A stretch of 64,000 nt of DNA from an uncultured Collinsella sp. (GCA_934654585.1 CAKUGF010000005.1:50749-114748), one strand, 5' to 3'. Positions 52,897 to 61,709 are shown, numbered from the stretch's first letter. A program made the numbers and translations. The notes: generated from the letters alone by a model not told the origin.

Positions 52897-53838
52897 TTAC
52901 TTAGCGGAAACCTTGCCGCTGGCGTCCTTGACGACCTTCATGGCAGAGACGGGGATAAAGCCCTGCTCCTCGACGAGCTTGCCCTGGACGTCGTCGGAAA
53001 GCATGAAGTCCAGGAAGGCCTTGGTGGCCTCGTCGGCGTCCTTGGAGCAGTACATGTGCTCGGTCGCCCAGATCTTGAAGGAGTTGTCGGTGACGTTTTT
53101 GCTCTTGGGCTCCACACCCTCGACCTTGACGGCGTTGAACTTGGAGTCGTCGAAGTGCGAGAAGTCGAGGTAGGAGATGGCGTTGTCGGTGCTGGCCATC
53201 TGAGTCTGGACGTCGCCGGACTTGTCGAGCTCGGCGTCGCCCTTAAAGTCGACAGCCTCGTCGCCAAAGACGGCGGCCTCGAAGGTGGCGCGGGTGCCGG
53301 AGCCAGCCTTACGGTTGAGGACGACGATGGTGGCGTCGTCGCCGCCGACCTCCTTCCAGTTGGTGATCTGGCCGGAGAAGATGCCCTTGAGCTGCTCGAG
53401 GGACAGGTCGTCGACCTTGACGTTCTTGGAGACGACGGGGCCCATGCCCACGACGGCGACCTCGTGGTCGACGAGGTTCTTGACCTGGTCGGCCTCGAGC
53501 TTGGTCTCGGCGAAGACGTCGGAGTTACCGATGGTGACGGTGCCGGCGGCGACAGCGGTCAGGCCCTTGCCCGAACCGTTGCCCGAACCGGAGATGGAGA
53601 CGTCGGGGTTGGCGTCCATGAACTTCTCGGCAGCAGCCTCGACGAGGGCCTGGAACGAAGAGGCGCCGTCGTAGGTCACCTCGCCGGAGACGGACTCGGC
53701 AGCGGCAGCGGCGCTACCCTTGTCGGCGGCATCGGAAGTGTTGGAGCCACCGCAACCAACAAGGCCGAGACCGACGATGCTGGCAAGACCACCAGCGAGG
53801 CCGAGGAACTGACGACGAGAATAAGCCTGATCGAGCAT
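52897..53838 (-). CDS. pstS: Phosphate-binding lipoprotein PstS
   Basis: 313 residues from the ATG at 53,838 (GAAAGGAAG upstream; the 11 codons above it lack a site). The N-terminus YSRRQFLGLAGG has a twin-arginine motif followed by a hydrophobic stretch and lipobox LVGC, so it may be a Tat-exported lipoprotein. A Ser/Ala-rich linker follows, then 'GSSFQALVEAAAEKF', 'ISGSGNGSGKGLTAVAAGTVTIGNSD' and 'RKAGSGTRATFE', the phosphate-contact segments of PstS. It is first in the operon and captures phosphate outside the membrane. Confidence 0.95.
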   Translation of the reverse strand: MLDQAYSRRQFLGLAGGLASIVGLGLVGCGGSNTSDAADKGSAAAAAESVSGEVTYDGASSFQALVEAAAEKFMDANPDVSISGSGNGSGKGLTAVAAGTVTIGNSDVFAETKLEADQVKNLVDHEVAVVGMGPVVSKNVKVDDLSLEQLKGIFSGQITNWKEVGGDDATIVVLNRKAGSGTRATFEAAVFGDEAVDFKGDAELDKSGDVQTQMASTDNAISYLDFSHFDDSKFNAVKVEGVEPKSKNVTDNSFKIWATEHMYCSKDADEATKAFLDFMLSDDVQGKLVEEQGFIPVSAMKVVKDASGKVSAK

Positions 53839-53980
53839 GATCTTCCTTTCATACATGCGACTCGCGGGCACCCTGCCCGCTTTGCTGTTTGGAAAGATAC
53901 GACCTCGATCGGACGACAGCCGCGCCAGCTGCGGTTTCTTACGGGCATCTGATAGACCCTTACCGCAAGCGCGGCGGGAC

Positions 53981-54000
53981 TTTACAAACGATTAACAAAC
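53981..54000 (-). promoter_or_regulatory. Candidate PhoP/PhoB-type direct repeat upstream of pstS
   Basis: TTTACAAACGA and TTAACAAAC lie in tandem at 11-bp spacing (TTTACAAACGATTAACAAAC), the spacing of Pho-box repeats. It sits ~145 bp before the pstS start. It fits phosphate-starvation control, but the site consensus for this lineage is unknown to me. Confidence 0.45.
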
Positions 54001-54040
54001 CCATCGATCAGCATGGCGCGTCTTTTACACCGATAAAAAG

Positions 54041-54109
54041 AAGTTGCGGTGGAATAGTTCCCGTTTGGCTGTCAGGCAGCCGATTCTAGGAACTATTCCA
54101 CCGCAACTT
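54041..54109. repeat. ~69-bp inverted repeat, AAGTTGCGGTG family
   Basis: AAGTTGCGGTGGAATAGTTC C and GGAACTATTCCACCGCAACTT enclose a loop with GGCTGTCAGGCAGCC. The stem is conserved with the copies at 12,666, 57,343 and 60,906, but the distal stem reads AGTTCC rather than AGGGA. Between pstS and the dipeptidase gene stop. Confidence 0.85.
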
Positions 54110-54157
54110 ATAGAAGCCTGGTCGGAAACCTATGCAGTTTGGCAAAACGACGTAACT

Positions 54158-55594
54158 CTAAAGCTCCAACTCGTTGAGCCTTAAGATCGCCACAATATAG
54201 ATCTTGAGCGCTTGCTTGAGTTGCTCTTCGTTGGCGCACTCGTTGGGGCCGTGCATCTGGCCGCCCCACGCGGGCAGCTCAAGGCCGGTCTCCTCGGGAC
54301 CAAACGAGACGGCGCGGGCAAAGTTGCGCGCGTACGTGCCGCCGCCCATGGCAAAGGGCTCGGCATGCTTACCCGTAAACTCGTTATAGGTATCGATGAG
54401 CGCCTTCACGGCCGGGTCGTCGGCCGAAACCGAGAACGGCACCTTGGCACGGCCCACGCGATACGTCACGCCAAAGCGGCCCACGAGCGGCTCAAGCTGC
54501 TCGCACATGGTATCGGCGCTCGTGCTGTCGGGGAAACGCACGTCGATGATCTGCTCAATGTGGCCATCCACCACTCGGATGACGCCGGGATTGCACGTGA
54601 GCGGGCCAAACGCCGCACTCGTCGCATCAATCCCCAGGCCGCGGCCATAAGCATCCGCATGCACAAAGGCCAGGAACTTGACGAACTCGTGCTCGGCAGG
54701 CGTCAGCAGGCGCTCGCCGCGGGCGCCAAACGCGTCCTCGGCCTCGCGCAGGTACGCCACGATCAGGCCGACAGCGTTGACCGTACCCTCGGGCATCGAG
54801 GCATGACCACCGATACCGTGGGCGAAAATCTGCGCATGACCGTTGTCGAGCGCCGTGATCTCCAGGCGGTCGGCGTTCTCGACGGGCGCCGGCAGCTCGT
54901 CGACGGCAATCGCAAGCTCGCAGATGGACTGCGACGGGATGGCGTTGGTCGCCTCGGCGCCGCTCCAGGACACGATGCGCCCGCCGTCGATCTTGGGGCT
55001 CACGAACGTCGCCTCGAACTGGCCCTTCTCGGCATTGCAGACCGGGAACTCGGCATCGGGCGTAAACAAAAAGTCGGGATCTGCGTAGTTCTCCAAATAA
55101 TGGTGAACGTCGGACATGCCCACTTCCTCATCGCAGCCCAGCAGCGCGCGGAAGGTATAGCGCGGGGTAATGCCGTGTTTGAGCAGGTAGGCACCGGCGT
55201 AGAGCGACAGCACGGCCGGGCCCTTGTCGTCGATCACGCCGCGACCAAGCAGCCAGCCCTCGCGACGCTCCATCGCAAACGGGTCGCTGTTCCAACCGGG
55301 ACCGGCGGGAACCACGTCCACGTGGCAGATGGTCGCGAGCTGCTTGTCACCGCGACCCGGAATGTCGGCGATACCCACATAGCCCTCGTCGTCGCTCGTC
55401 TGGTAGCCGAGCTTCTGCGCGATGCCGAGCGCGCAGTCGAGCGCGTCACGCACCGGTCGGCCAAACGGCGCGCCGGGCTCCGCATTGGCAGAAACCGCCA
55501 CGGACGGATAACTCACCAACCGCTCAATATCGGCGACGACATCCTCCCAGACCTCGTCGACATACTCGGCGACGCTCTGCTCCACCTGATTCAT
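54158..55594 (-). CDS. PepV/Sapep-like M20 dipeptidase
   Basis: About 478 residues from the ATG at 55,594 (TAAGGAGG upstream). The M20 ligands appear as 'TICHVDVVPAG' (H-x-D), 'LLGRGVIDDKGPAVLSLYAG', 'LLGCDEEVGMSD' (EE) and 'TPDAEFPVCNAEKGQ'. The late 'AFAMGGGTYARNF'-like block and 'GGQMHGPNECANEEQL' supply the last zinc ligand. Such enzymes (PepV, Sapep) cut dipeptides inside the cell. The length and the large lid domain separate it from the shorter M20 protein at 33,597. Confidence 0.9.
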   Translation of the reverse strand: MNQVEQSVAEYVDEVWEDVVADIERLVSYPSVAVSANAEPGAPFGRPVRDALDCALGIAQKLGYQTSDDEGYVGIADIPGRGDKQLATICHVDVVPAGPGWNSDPFAMERREGWLLGRGVIDDKGPAVLSLYAGAYLLKHGITPRYTFRALLGCDEEVGMSDVHHYLENYADPDFLFTPDAEFPVCNAEKGQFEATFVSPKIDGGRIVSWSGAEATNAIPSQSICELAIAVDELPAPVENADRLEITALDNGHAQIFAHGIGGHASMPEGTVNAVGLIVAYLREAEDAFGARGERLLTPAEHEFVKFLAFVHADAYGRGLGIDATSAAFGPLTCNPGVIRVVDGHIEQIIDVRFPDSTSADTMCEQLEPLVGRFGVTYRVGRAKVPFSVSADDPAVKALIDTYNEFTGKHAEPFAMGGGTYARNFARAVSFGPEETGLELPAWGGQMHGPNECANEEQLKQALKIYIVAILRLNELEL

Positions 55595-55648
55595 GGACGA
55601 CCTCCTTACCAATGAGCGGCGAGCGCACCCGCCCCTCACATCACATAC

Positions 55649-56311
55649 TTATATAGCGAAAAGTTTAGCAAGCTCGGCCACCGAGTGCACCACCGCATCG
55701 GCGCCCGCGGCCTCGTGCTCCCCCGGCGCCGCCGCACCCGAATAAATGCCGATGCACGGCACGCCCATCGCGTGCGCGCCCTCGACGTCGTTAAAGCGAT
55801 CGCCGATCATCACGGCCTCGTCCGCGGTCGCACCCAGGGCCGCCAGCGCATCGCGCACCGAATCCGCCTTGGTCTCGCGTCCCTGCGGCGGATTCATGCC
55901 AACCACGGCTTCAAACTGGCAAAGCCCCAGTTCATGTACCATGTCGATACACTTTGCCTCCATGCGCGACGTCGCGACCGCCATGCGGTGTCCCTGTGCC
56001 GCAAGGTCGTCGAGCAGCCCGGGGATCCCGTCGAACACGGGATACTCCTCCGGCCCCAGCTCGTCAAAAAAGACGCGGTACTCGTCGGCCACCACGAGCG
56101 ACTCCTCGCGCGTAAAGCCGTAAAAGTCGTGGAAGCTCTTCCACAGCGGGGGTCCGATCATGCGGCGCAGGTCACCCATCTGCACTTCCGAAAACCCGCG
56201 CGCAGCCAGCGTCTTGCGCGTCGAGGTCATCACCGCCCGGCCCGTGTCAGCCACCGTACCGTCAAAATCGAACAGCACGACCGGCCGCTCGCATAGCTGT
56301 AATGCCGCCAT
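55649..56311 (-). CDS. HAD hydrolase, phosphoglycolate phosphatase-like
   Basis: About 220 residues from the ATG at 56,311, chosen because AAGAGGG lies seven bases before it. 'VVLFDFDGTVADTGRAV' (DxD), 'MAVATSRMEAKCI' (motif II) and 'DEAVMIGDRFNDVEGAHAMGVPCIGIYSG' (motif IV) are present with an alpha-helical cap, as in PGP/Gph and PpaX-like enzymes. The substrate is not assignable. It is 54 bp downstream in sequence order from the dipeptidase's start side; both are on minus but separate in function. Confidence 0.88.
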   Translation of the reverse strand: MAALQLCERPVVLFDFDGTVADTGRAVMTSTRKTLAARGFSEVQMGDLRRMIGPPLWKSFHDFYGFTREESLVVADEYRVFFDELGPEEYPVFDGIPGLLDDLAAQGHRMAVATSRMEAKCIDMVHELGLCQFEAVVGMNPPQGRETKADSVRDALAALGATADEAVMIGDRFNDVEGAHAMGVPCIGIYSGAAAPGEHEAAGADAVVHSVAELAKLFAI

Positions 56312-56467
56312 CGACATCCCTCTTCCCCAATTGGCGATTTCCACACCGACGCTTCAAACCGTTGACTATTCAACAATTAAAGCTGGCAATGTGGAACAAC
56401 TCCACTATACTTGACGCACTTTGCTCTCAATCGGCGGCGCGCAGGCGCCCCATCGAAAGGTGCAATT

Positions 56468-57328
56468 ATGTCTTTTGCCATCATAACCGACTCCACGTCG
56501 GACATCTCCCCCGCCCGCGCCCAAGAGCTCGGCATCTACGTGATTCCGCTGCATGTGATAATCGAAGGCGAGGACCTGCTCGACCAGGTGCAGATCACCG
56601 CCGAGGAGTATGTCGCCCGCATGGCCGGTTCCGAGCAGCTGCCGCACACTTCGCAGCCGAGCGCCGGCGAGTTCAAGGAGCTCTTCGATCGCGTGCGCGC
56701 CGACGGCCACGACAGCGCCATCTTTATCTCGCTGTGCAGTGAGTGGTCGGCCTGCTACGCCAACGCATGCCTGGTGGCCGATACCCACGAGCTCGACGTG
56801 CGCTGCATCGATTCGCGCACCGGCTCGGGCGCCGAGGGCCTGCTGGTGGAGTACGCGCTCGCCATGCGCGAGGACGGCCGCAGCCTGGACGAGACCGAGG
56901 CACAGATTCGCGCAACCCTGCCCGGCGCCCATCTGCTGCTGATTCCCCGCACGCTCGAGAACCTCGTTAAGAACGGCCGCGCCCCCAAGCTCGCCGGTCA
57001 GCTCACGCAGATGCTCAACATTCGCCTGGCCGTTTCTCCGGAGTGGCAGTCGGGCGAGATCAAGGCCATCAAGAAGGGCCGCGGCGCCAAGCGCATCGTC
57101 GCCAACACCATGGCCGACTGCCTCGCGTTTTTGGCCAATCACCCAGGTTCGAGCGTGCGTGTGCTCACAACCGGGGCCGCCGAGGAGCAGGAACTCGTCA
57201 ATGAGGCCCTCGCGGGTCAGGACCACGTCGATGCCGGCACCGGCCCCATCGGCTGCACCATCGCCACCCACGTAGGCGTCGACGCCATCGCCATCAGCTA
57301 CTGCCCTCGCTACCAGCCCATCCACTAG
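56468..57328 (+). CDS. DegV family fatty-acid-binding protein, second copy
   Basis: 286 residues from the ATG at 56,468 (GAAAGG upstream). 'FAIITDSTSDISPARAQELGIYVIPLHVIIEG' is the DegV opening, 'QPSAGEFKELF' and 'SGAEGLLVEYAL' follow, and 'IPRTLENLVKNGR' matches the hinge region. It is a paralogue of the protein at 252, with different ligand-site neighbours. Its stop codon touches the first base of the ~80-bp repeat at 57,328. FakB-like fatty-acid transfer is the best guess. Confidence 0.9.
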   Translation: MSFAIITDSTSDISPARAQELGIYVIPLHVIIEGEDLLDQVQITAEEYVARMAGSEQLPHTSQPSAGEFKELFDRVRADGHDSAIFISLCSEWSACYANACLVADTHELDVRCIDSRTGSGAEGLLVEYALAMREDGRSLDETEAQIRATLPGAHLLLIPRTLENLVKNGRAPKLAGQLTQMLNIRLAVSPEWQSGEIKAIKKGRGAKRIVANTMADCLAFLANHPGSSVRVLTTGAAEEQELVNEALAGQDHVDAGTGPIGCTIATHVGVDAIAISYCPRYQPIH

Positions 57329-57410
57329 GGACACCTTTACCACTTGCGGTGAAATAGGGACTGTTTTTGGCATATCAGCCGCCAATCAATCCCTATTCCA
57401 CCGCAACTTT
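57328..57410. repeat. ~83-bp direct repeat, left copy (contains the AAGTTGCGGTG inverted repeat)
   Basis: GGGACACC...ACTTGCGGTGAAATAGGGACTG and the following ~45 bp match 60,891-60,972 in the same orientation with few differences. An inverted repeat (57,343-57,409) lies inside. The two copies bound the TOTE gene segment. The left copy abuts degV. Confidence 0.85.
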
Positions 57411-57501
57411 ATTGCCGCGCGCTACCCATATACAAGATATTGCTGGCGATCGGCGCGTTCCCAGCTGTTTGGGGAGCTTTGATTGGCCCCAACGATACCC
57501 A

Positions 57502-57721
57502 GTGGGCAAAAAATGGCAAATATGAGTACTGTCACAATTTTAGTAACAGCAAAATCTAGCTGAAATTGCCCGCTTTCACCGATTTCAAGCGTCATAAAGC
57601 CCCGAATCATCGTGGTAAAGGGGTTAGAAATATCTAATCTCAGCCAATTGGTCTTAAATACTTTCCAAATGATATGGTACTAGCCAGGCAACAGTACTCA
57701 TATTTGCCATTTTTTGCCCAC
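57502..57721. repeat. 220-bp element with perfect 31-bp terminal inverted repeats (ATATGAGTACTGT family)
   Basis: Left end 57,502-57,532 (starts GTGGGCAAAAAATGGCAAAT) and right end 57,691-57,721 are exact complements. The interior (~158 bp) is AT-rich, with no gene, and differs from the copy at 4772-5001. It lies 44 bp before the longest frame of the TOTE gene and could carry its promoter. Confidence 0.85.
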
Positions 57722-57764
57722 CGGGTCCGGATGAAGCCCGCTCTTTACGCCTCCGGCTGCCCAC

Positions 57765-60700
57765 ATGACCGCAAATCCTGATTATCAAAGGCCGTCGCGT
57801 ACCTTAACATCGATCGAAAGCCGCTCGCGGAGCAATCTCTCACCATTAGCGAACTTGAATCGAAATTGCATGCCCCGAAAAGCCGCAATGCCGTACCCTC
57901 GTTCTCAGCAACTCCACTACAAGAATGGCATTCAAATGGGCAACACCATGCATCAATACGCCCTCTTTGGGGCCACGCAATTTAAATACGATCAGACAAT
58001 CACGCATATATCGGACCAACGCCGACAAATCGTCATTTGCAACAACGGTTCAGACGTACGCTACGCCACACTTGAAGAGTGGGAAGAAGCCGGCGCTTTG
58101 TTCGATGAACGAGCGCAAATCGAGGGCATCGTCACCAGTGCGAGCCCAGCACGTGACAAACTCGAGCTCTTTCGCAGCCTCTTTACCGGGCGTAAAGATG
58201 TTTACGCTCATGGATATCGCAGAAAAGACGGGGGCATCGGCTATACGCCCGCTTGCGCAAACGAGTGGAAGCCGGGAATTTGTCCCAAAGTAGCCCATCA
58301 AAAAGTCAAATGCGCAGAATGCCACAATCGCGTCTTCCCCGAATTAAGCGATGCCGCAATCATTGCTCACTTTAAAGGCAACGATGACCGGTTCCGCGAT
58401 GTCCTCGGGCAATATGTACTCGACAAGAACTGCAACACGAAAGTTCTCGTCATCGATTTTGACAAAGCCGACTGGAAAGAGGCAACAAATGCCGTACGGC
58501 TTGTTGCAAAACGGCAGGGCATTTACGCCGCCGTCGAGCGCTCAAGGTCCGGCAACGGCGCACACATCTGGTTTTTCTTTCTCGAGCCAATCGGCGCAAA
58601 GGCTGCCAGAGAGTTTGGAAGTTGCCTCATAACCGAAGCTGCGGCGCTCAATAAAACAATCACGTTCGAGGCCTTTGATCGAATGCTACCCGCTCAGGCC
58701 ACTATTCCCGATGGAGGTTTTGGAAACCTCATCGCACTTCCCTTTCAAGGCAAGGCACAACGTAAAGGAAACAGCATATTTGTAGACGAACAATTCGAGC
58801 CCTTTCCAGACCAATGGCTTTATCTGTCACAAGTCCAGCTGATTCCGCGCTCGACAGTGCAAAATCTGATCGAGACCATTGGGGGCAACCCACACGGGCT
58901 AGCAACAGTTACGGTCGCAAACAAGACCAAACAATATGCCCAAAAACCACGAAAGCGGCTACCACTCACATCGCGGGACTTTCCTTCATCGCTGCCCGTC
59001 ACGCAAGCCGATATGCTCTACATCCCCGAAAAGTCTCTGAGTCCTGCAGCTCAAATGGAAATCCGCGGGCTCGCAACATTCGCCAACCCGGAATTCTATC
59101 GCGCGCAGTCCATGCATCAATCGGTATTCGGTAAACCGCGACTTATAGACCTCAGCGAACTGAGAGATGGTTATGTTGCGATTCCCCGGGGCTGCAAAAC
59201 TCAGCTTGAGCAGCTGCTCCGAGAAACCGGCGTTACTGCCCACTATTCAGACGAACGCAAATCCGACAATCAAATTGTGATGACATTTAAAGGCGCCCTT
59301 CGCCCTGAACAGCAAATCGCCGCTGAACAGCTACTTGGATACGAAGATGGAATCATGTCCGCGCCGACAGGCTTCGGTAAAACAGTCATCGGGGCTTACC
59401 TTATTGCCGCCATTGGCCTTCCAACGCTTGTCATCGTTCCCAAGACCGCACTCATAGCTCAATGGAGATCTCAGCTCGAGCAGTTCCTCGACATTACGGA
59501 CAACAGAGAACCCGTCCGAACCCCAAAAGGACGAATCAGCAAAAGACAGCCTCCGGTCATCGGACAAATAGGAGGGGGCAAAACCGCCGTAAGTGGCCTC
59601 GTCGACGTCGCTTCGTTTCAATCGCTGTCTGGCAAAGACCGCCAAACCGGAGAGCCGATAGCCAAGCAGCTCGTTCGCAATTACGGTCTCATTATCTGCG
59701 ACGAATGTCACCATGCCGCCGCGCCACAGCTCGAGCTTGTTCTCAAGTCTGCCCCGGCCAAATACGTATACGGCCTTTCCGCGACGCCCGAGCGCTCCGA
59801 CGGTCTCACGCGGGCGCTCTTTATGCTCTGCGGCCCACTTCGCTATGTCATCGATCCAAAAACGCAAGCGATCCAGCAGGGCATCCAGCGCATCGTGCGG
59901 CCTCGATTTACCGGAATTCGACTACCCGCCTACGAGCCGGGCGCAACTTTTAATCAGATTCTTGATCTGCTGTGTGCACATGCAGCAAGAAGCGAATTGA
60001 TTGTCAGCGACGCTCTTGAAGCTGCGTCAAACGGTCGGCATCCGCTCGTGCTATCTAAAAGGAAAAAGCATGCTGAGGAGCTGTTCAGACTGCTTAAAGA
60101 CCGAGGACACGAACCCATTCTCCTGACCGGAGAAATCGACGCCAAAGAAAGAAAAGCGATACTGAACAGTCTTCCCTGCTTCGAGCGTGAACATCGAATC
60201 ATCGTCGCCACCGAAAGCCTTCTGGGTGAGGGCTTCGATCTGTCCTACCTTGACACTCTCCTCATTGCCACGCCGATATCATGGGACGGCAGCATCACGC
60301 AGCAGGCGGGCAGGCTCCATAGAAGCCACGAGGGCAAGCGACAGGTTGAGATATTCGACTACGTTGACTTGTCGATACCCATGCTCGCCCGCATGTACCA
60401 GAAAAGACTCAAGACCTACGCCAAGCTCGGGTACGAGGTTTATGTAGCGAAAGACGCCAGCCAAGCCGAGGCAAACATTCTAATTGACTCTTCGCATTTC
60501 CTAGAGACCCTGAACAAAGATATCGTCAATGCCACGAAGAACGTTTTCATCGCCGCACCCTATGCATCTTCCGCATGCCTTACGAAACTCAAGGATTCAC
60601 TCACCAGCTCCATAACTCGAGGAATTAGCATTGAGATAATCGTTGCCTCAACTCCGCGCGATGACGCGAAGGCAGTCTTTGCCGAAATGGGCATCGGCTA

Positions 60701-60920
60701 TTCCGTCAAAACTGAAGGACGTTTGTGCGCGGCAGTGATTGACGAGGAAACCGTCTGGTACGGAACCATTCCATTACTGGCTTTTCCCAAGAATGAGGAT
60801 TGCAGCATTCGTTTCAAAAGCAGCGAAGTTGCCGCCGATCTTTTGGACGAAATCCAGCGAAGAGGAGAACCGAAAGCTGCATCAACAAGCGGGACACCCC
60901 CATCACTTGCGGTGGAATAG
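57765..60920 (+). CDS. TOTE-type conflict protein: primase-helicase with PLD-like tail
   Basis: 1,051 codons in the longest frame. The start is uncertain: no good ribosome site precedes 57,765, and ATGs at 57,936 or 57,948 are possible. Residues ~100-370 are an archaeo-eukaryotic-type primase ('LFRSLFTGRKDVYAHGY', cysteines CxxC in 'CAECHNR', metal site 'VLVIDFDKADW' near 230, 'RSGNGAHIWFFF' near 261), as in TOTE conflict proteins. Residues ~520-870 are an SF2 helicase (Walker A APTGFGKT at ~532, DECHH ~645, SATPERSDG ~670, QQAGRLHRSHEG ~845). The C-terminus resembles a PLD-type nuclease, but the HxK motif expected before 'AVIDEETVWYG' is absent ('GRLCA'). The last ~10 codons and the stop fall in the right direct repeat. 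Confidence 0.82.
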   Translation: MTANPDYQRPSRTLTSIESRSRSNLSPLANLNRNCMPRKAAMPYPRSQQLHYKNGIQMGNTMHQYALFGATQFKYDQTITHISDQRRQIVICNNGSDVRYATLEEWEEAGALFDERAQIEGIVTSASPARDKLELFRSLFTGRKDVYAHGYRRKDGGIGYTPACANEWKPGICPKVAHQKVKCAECHNRVFPELSDAAIIAHFKGNDDRFRDVLGQYVLDKNCNTKVLVIDFDKADWKEATNAVRLVAKRQGIYAAVERSRSGNGAHIWFFFLEPIGAKAAREFGSCLITEAAALNKTITFEAFDRMLPAQATIPDGGFGNLIALPFQGKAQRKGNSIFVDEQFEPFPDQWLYLSQVQLIPRSTVQNLIETIGGNPHGLATVTVANKTKQYAQKPRKRLPLTSRDFPSSLPVTQADMLYIPEKSLSPAAQMEIRGLATFANPEFYRAQSMHQSVFGKPRLIDLSELRDGYVAIPRGCKTQLEQLLRETGVTAHYSDERKSDNQIVMTFKGALRPEQQIAAEQLLGYEDGIMSAPTGFGKTVIGAYLIAAIGLPTLVIVPKTALIAQWRSQLEQFLDITDNREPVRTPKGRISKRQPPVIGQIGGGKTAVSGLVDVASFQSLSGKDRQTGEPIAKQLVRNYGLIICDECHHAAAPQLELVLKSAPAKYVYGLSATPERSDGLTRALFMLCGPLRYVIDPKTQAIQQGIQRIVRPRFTGIRLPAYEPGATFNQILDLLCAHAARSELIVSDALEAASNGRHPLVLSKRKKHAEELFRLLKDRGHEPILLTGEIDAKERKAILNSLPCFEREHRIIVATESLLGEGFDLSYLDTLLIATPISWDGSITQQAGRLHRSHEGKRQVEIFDYVDLSIPMLARMYQKRLKTYAKLGYEVYVAKDASQAEANILIDSSHFLETLNKDIVNATKNVFIAAPYASSACLTKLKDSLTSSITRGISIEIIVASTPRDDAKAVFAEMGIGYSVKTEGRLCAAVIDEETVWYGTIPLLAFPKNEDCSIRFKSSEVAADLLDEIQRRGEPKAASTSGTPPSLAVE

Positions 60921-60972
60921 GGACTGTTTTTGGCATATCAGCCGCCAATCAATCCCTATTCCACCGCAACTT
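60891..60972. repeat. ~82-bp direct repeat, right copy
   Basis: Same orientation and nearly the same sequence as 57,328-57,410, including the stretch ACTGTTTTTGGCATATCAGC and the inverted repeat ending CCACCGCAACTT. It supplies the last codons and TAG (60,918-60,920) of the TOTE gene. Confidence 0.85.
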
Positions 60973-60984
60973 AGAAGTGAGTGG

Positions 60985-61293
60985 CTAGCCCTGTGGGCCC
61001 TGAAACAGCTCCTGATGAGTGCCCATTCTTACCAGCCTGATCACTGGGTTAGTCTTATGGGGCAGATAAAGAACGACCACATCGACCAAGCCATCGGATA
61101 GATGGAAATCGATGTGGCCGTTGTAGTTTCCGCCCGGGTTTGAGAGCTCGTGGGCACCATACTCCGTCGGAAGCGACCCATGAGCCACAAGCTCTGCAAC
61201 CGCCGCTTTAAACTCACTTTTTAGCTGCGGATACATGTGCATTGTTCGTTTGTAGTCCGCCTTAAATTGGGCCTCGACTTTAATCTCGAACAT
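60985..61293 (-). CDS. YafQ-like type II toxin (RelE superfamily mRNA interferase)
   Basis: 102 residues. 'QFKADYKRTMHMYPQLKSEFKAAVAELVAHGSLPTEYGAHELSNP' matches the YafQ front, 'NGHIDFHLSDGLVDVVVLY' and 'RLVRMGTHQELF' the catalytic histidine/aspartate segments (His of GTH conserved). YafQ cuts mRNA on the ribosome. It starts two bases after the antitoxin stop, the usual order for dinJ-yafQ. It lies 13 bp beyond the right direct repeat. Confidence 0.9.
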   Translation of the reverse strand: MFEIKVEAQFKADYKRTMHMYPQLKSEFKAAVAELVAHGSLPTEYGAHELSNPGGNYNGHIDFHLSDGLVDVVVLYLPHKTNPVIRLVRMGTHQELFQGPQG

Positions 61294-61295
61294 CG

Positions 61296-61595
61296 CTATT
61301 CCTCATCGAGGAATGACATAAGCTCATCAACGTTATCGAATGACGGGCTGTCGTCTGGTAGAATCCCCAGCTCATGGGCCTCGGCGATCACCATGGCGCG
61401 CCTTGTTGCTTCGTTGGGCACCTCAGGTCGCCCTACAATCTCAAACGGAATCTTCCGCTGGTTCACAAGCTGCCGAACAGCAAGATTGAGATAGGAGTTA
61501 AGGCTCAGGCCAACCGAATCTAAAAACTCAGTCGCCTGCTCCTTGAGTCCCTCTTCGATGCGAACCGTCGTGGGCTTAACCGTTGCAGTAGACAT
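61296..61595 (-). CDS. DinJ/RelB-like antitoxin
   Basis: 99 residues from the ATG at 61,595 (MSTATVKPTTVRIEEGLKEQ), with AGGAGGTCGC upstream; the longer frame above has no site. 'TTVRIEEGLKEQATEFLDSVGLSLNSYLNLAVRQLV' is a ribbon-helix-helix that binds DNA as a dimer. The C-terminal 'DSPSFDNVDELMSFLDEE' is the part that wraps the toxin. The pair normally represses its own promoter; an operator-like dyad lies at 61,648-61,673. Confidence 0.9.
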   Translation of the reverse strand: MSTATVKPTTVRIEEGLKEQATEFLDSVGLSLNSYLNLAVRQLVNQRKIPFEIVGRPEVPNEATRRAMVIAEAHELGILPDDSPSFDNVDELMSFLDEE

Positions 61596-61626
61596 ACGCG
61601 ACCTCCTCGCCCTCGCCTTTTGCATC

Positions 61627-61673
61627 AGTATACCCAATAAAAATGGCAATCTGATGTTAGATAGCATCAGATT
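61627..61673 (-). promoter_or_regulatory. Toxin-antitoxin promoter and operator
   Basis: AATCTGATG (61,648-61,656) and CATCAGATT (61,665-61,673) form a perfect 9-bp dyad with an 8-bp spacer. TATACT (61,627-61,632 read on minus) could be the -10, so the dyad would cover the -35. This fits autorepression by the antitoxin complex. Confidence 0.7.
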
Positions 61674-61709
61674 GACATGCATATTCATGTCGCGGTGGAC
61701 ACGATTGCT

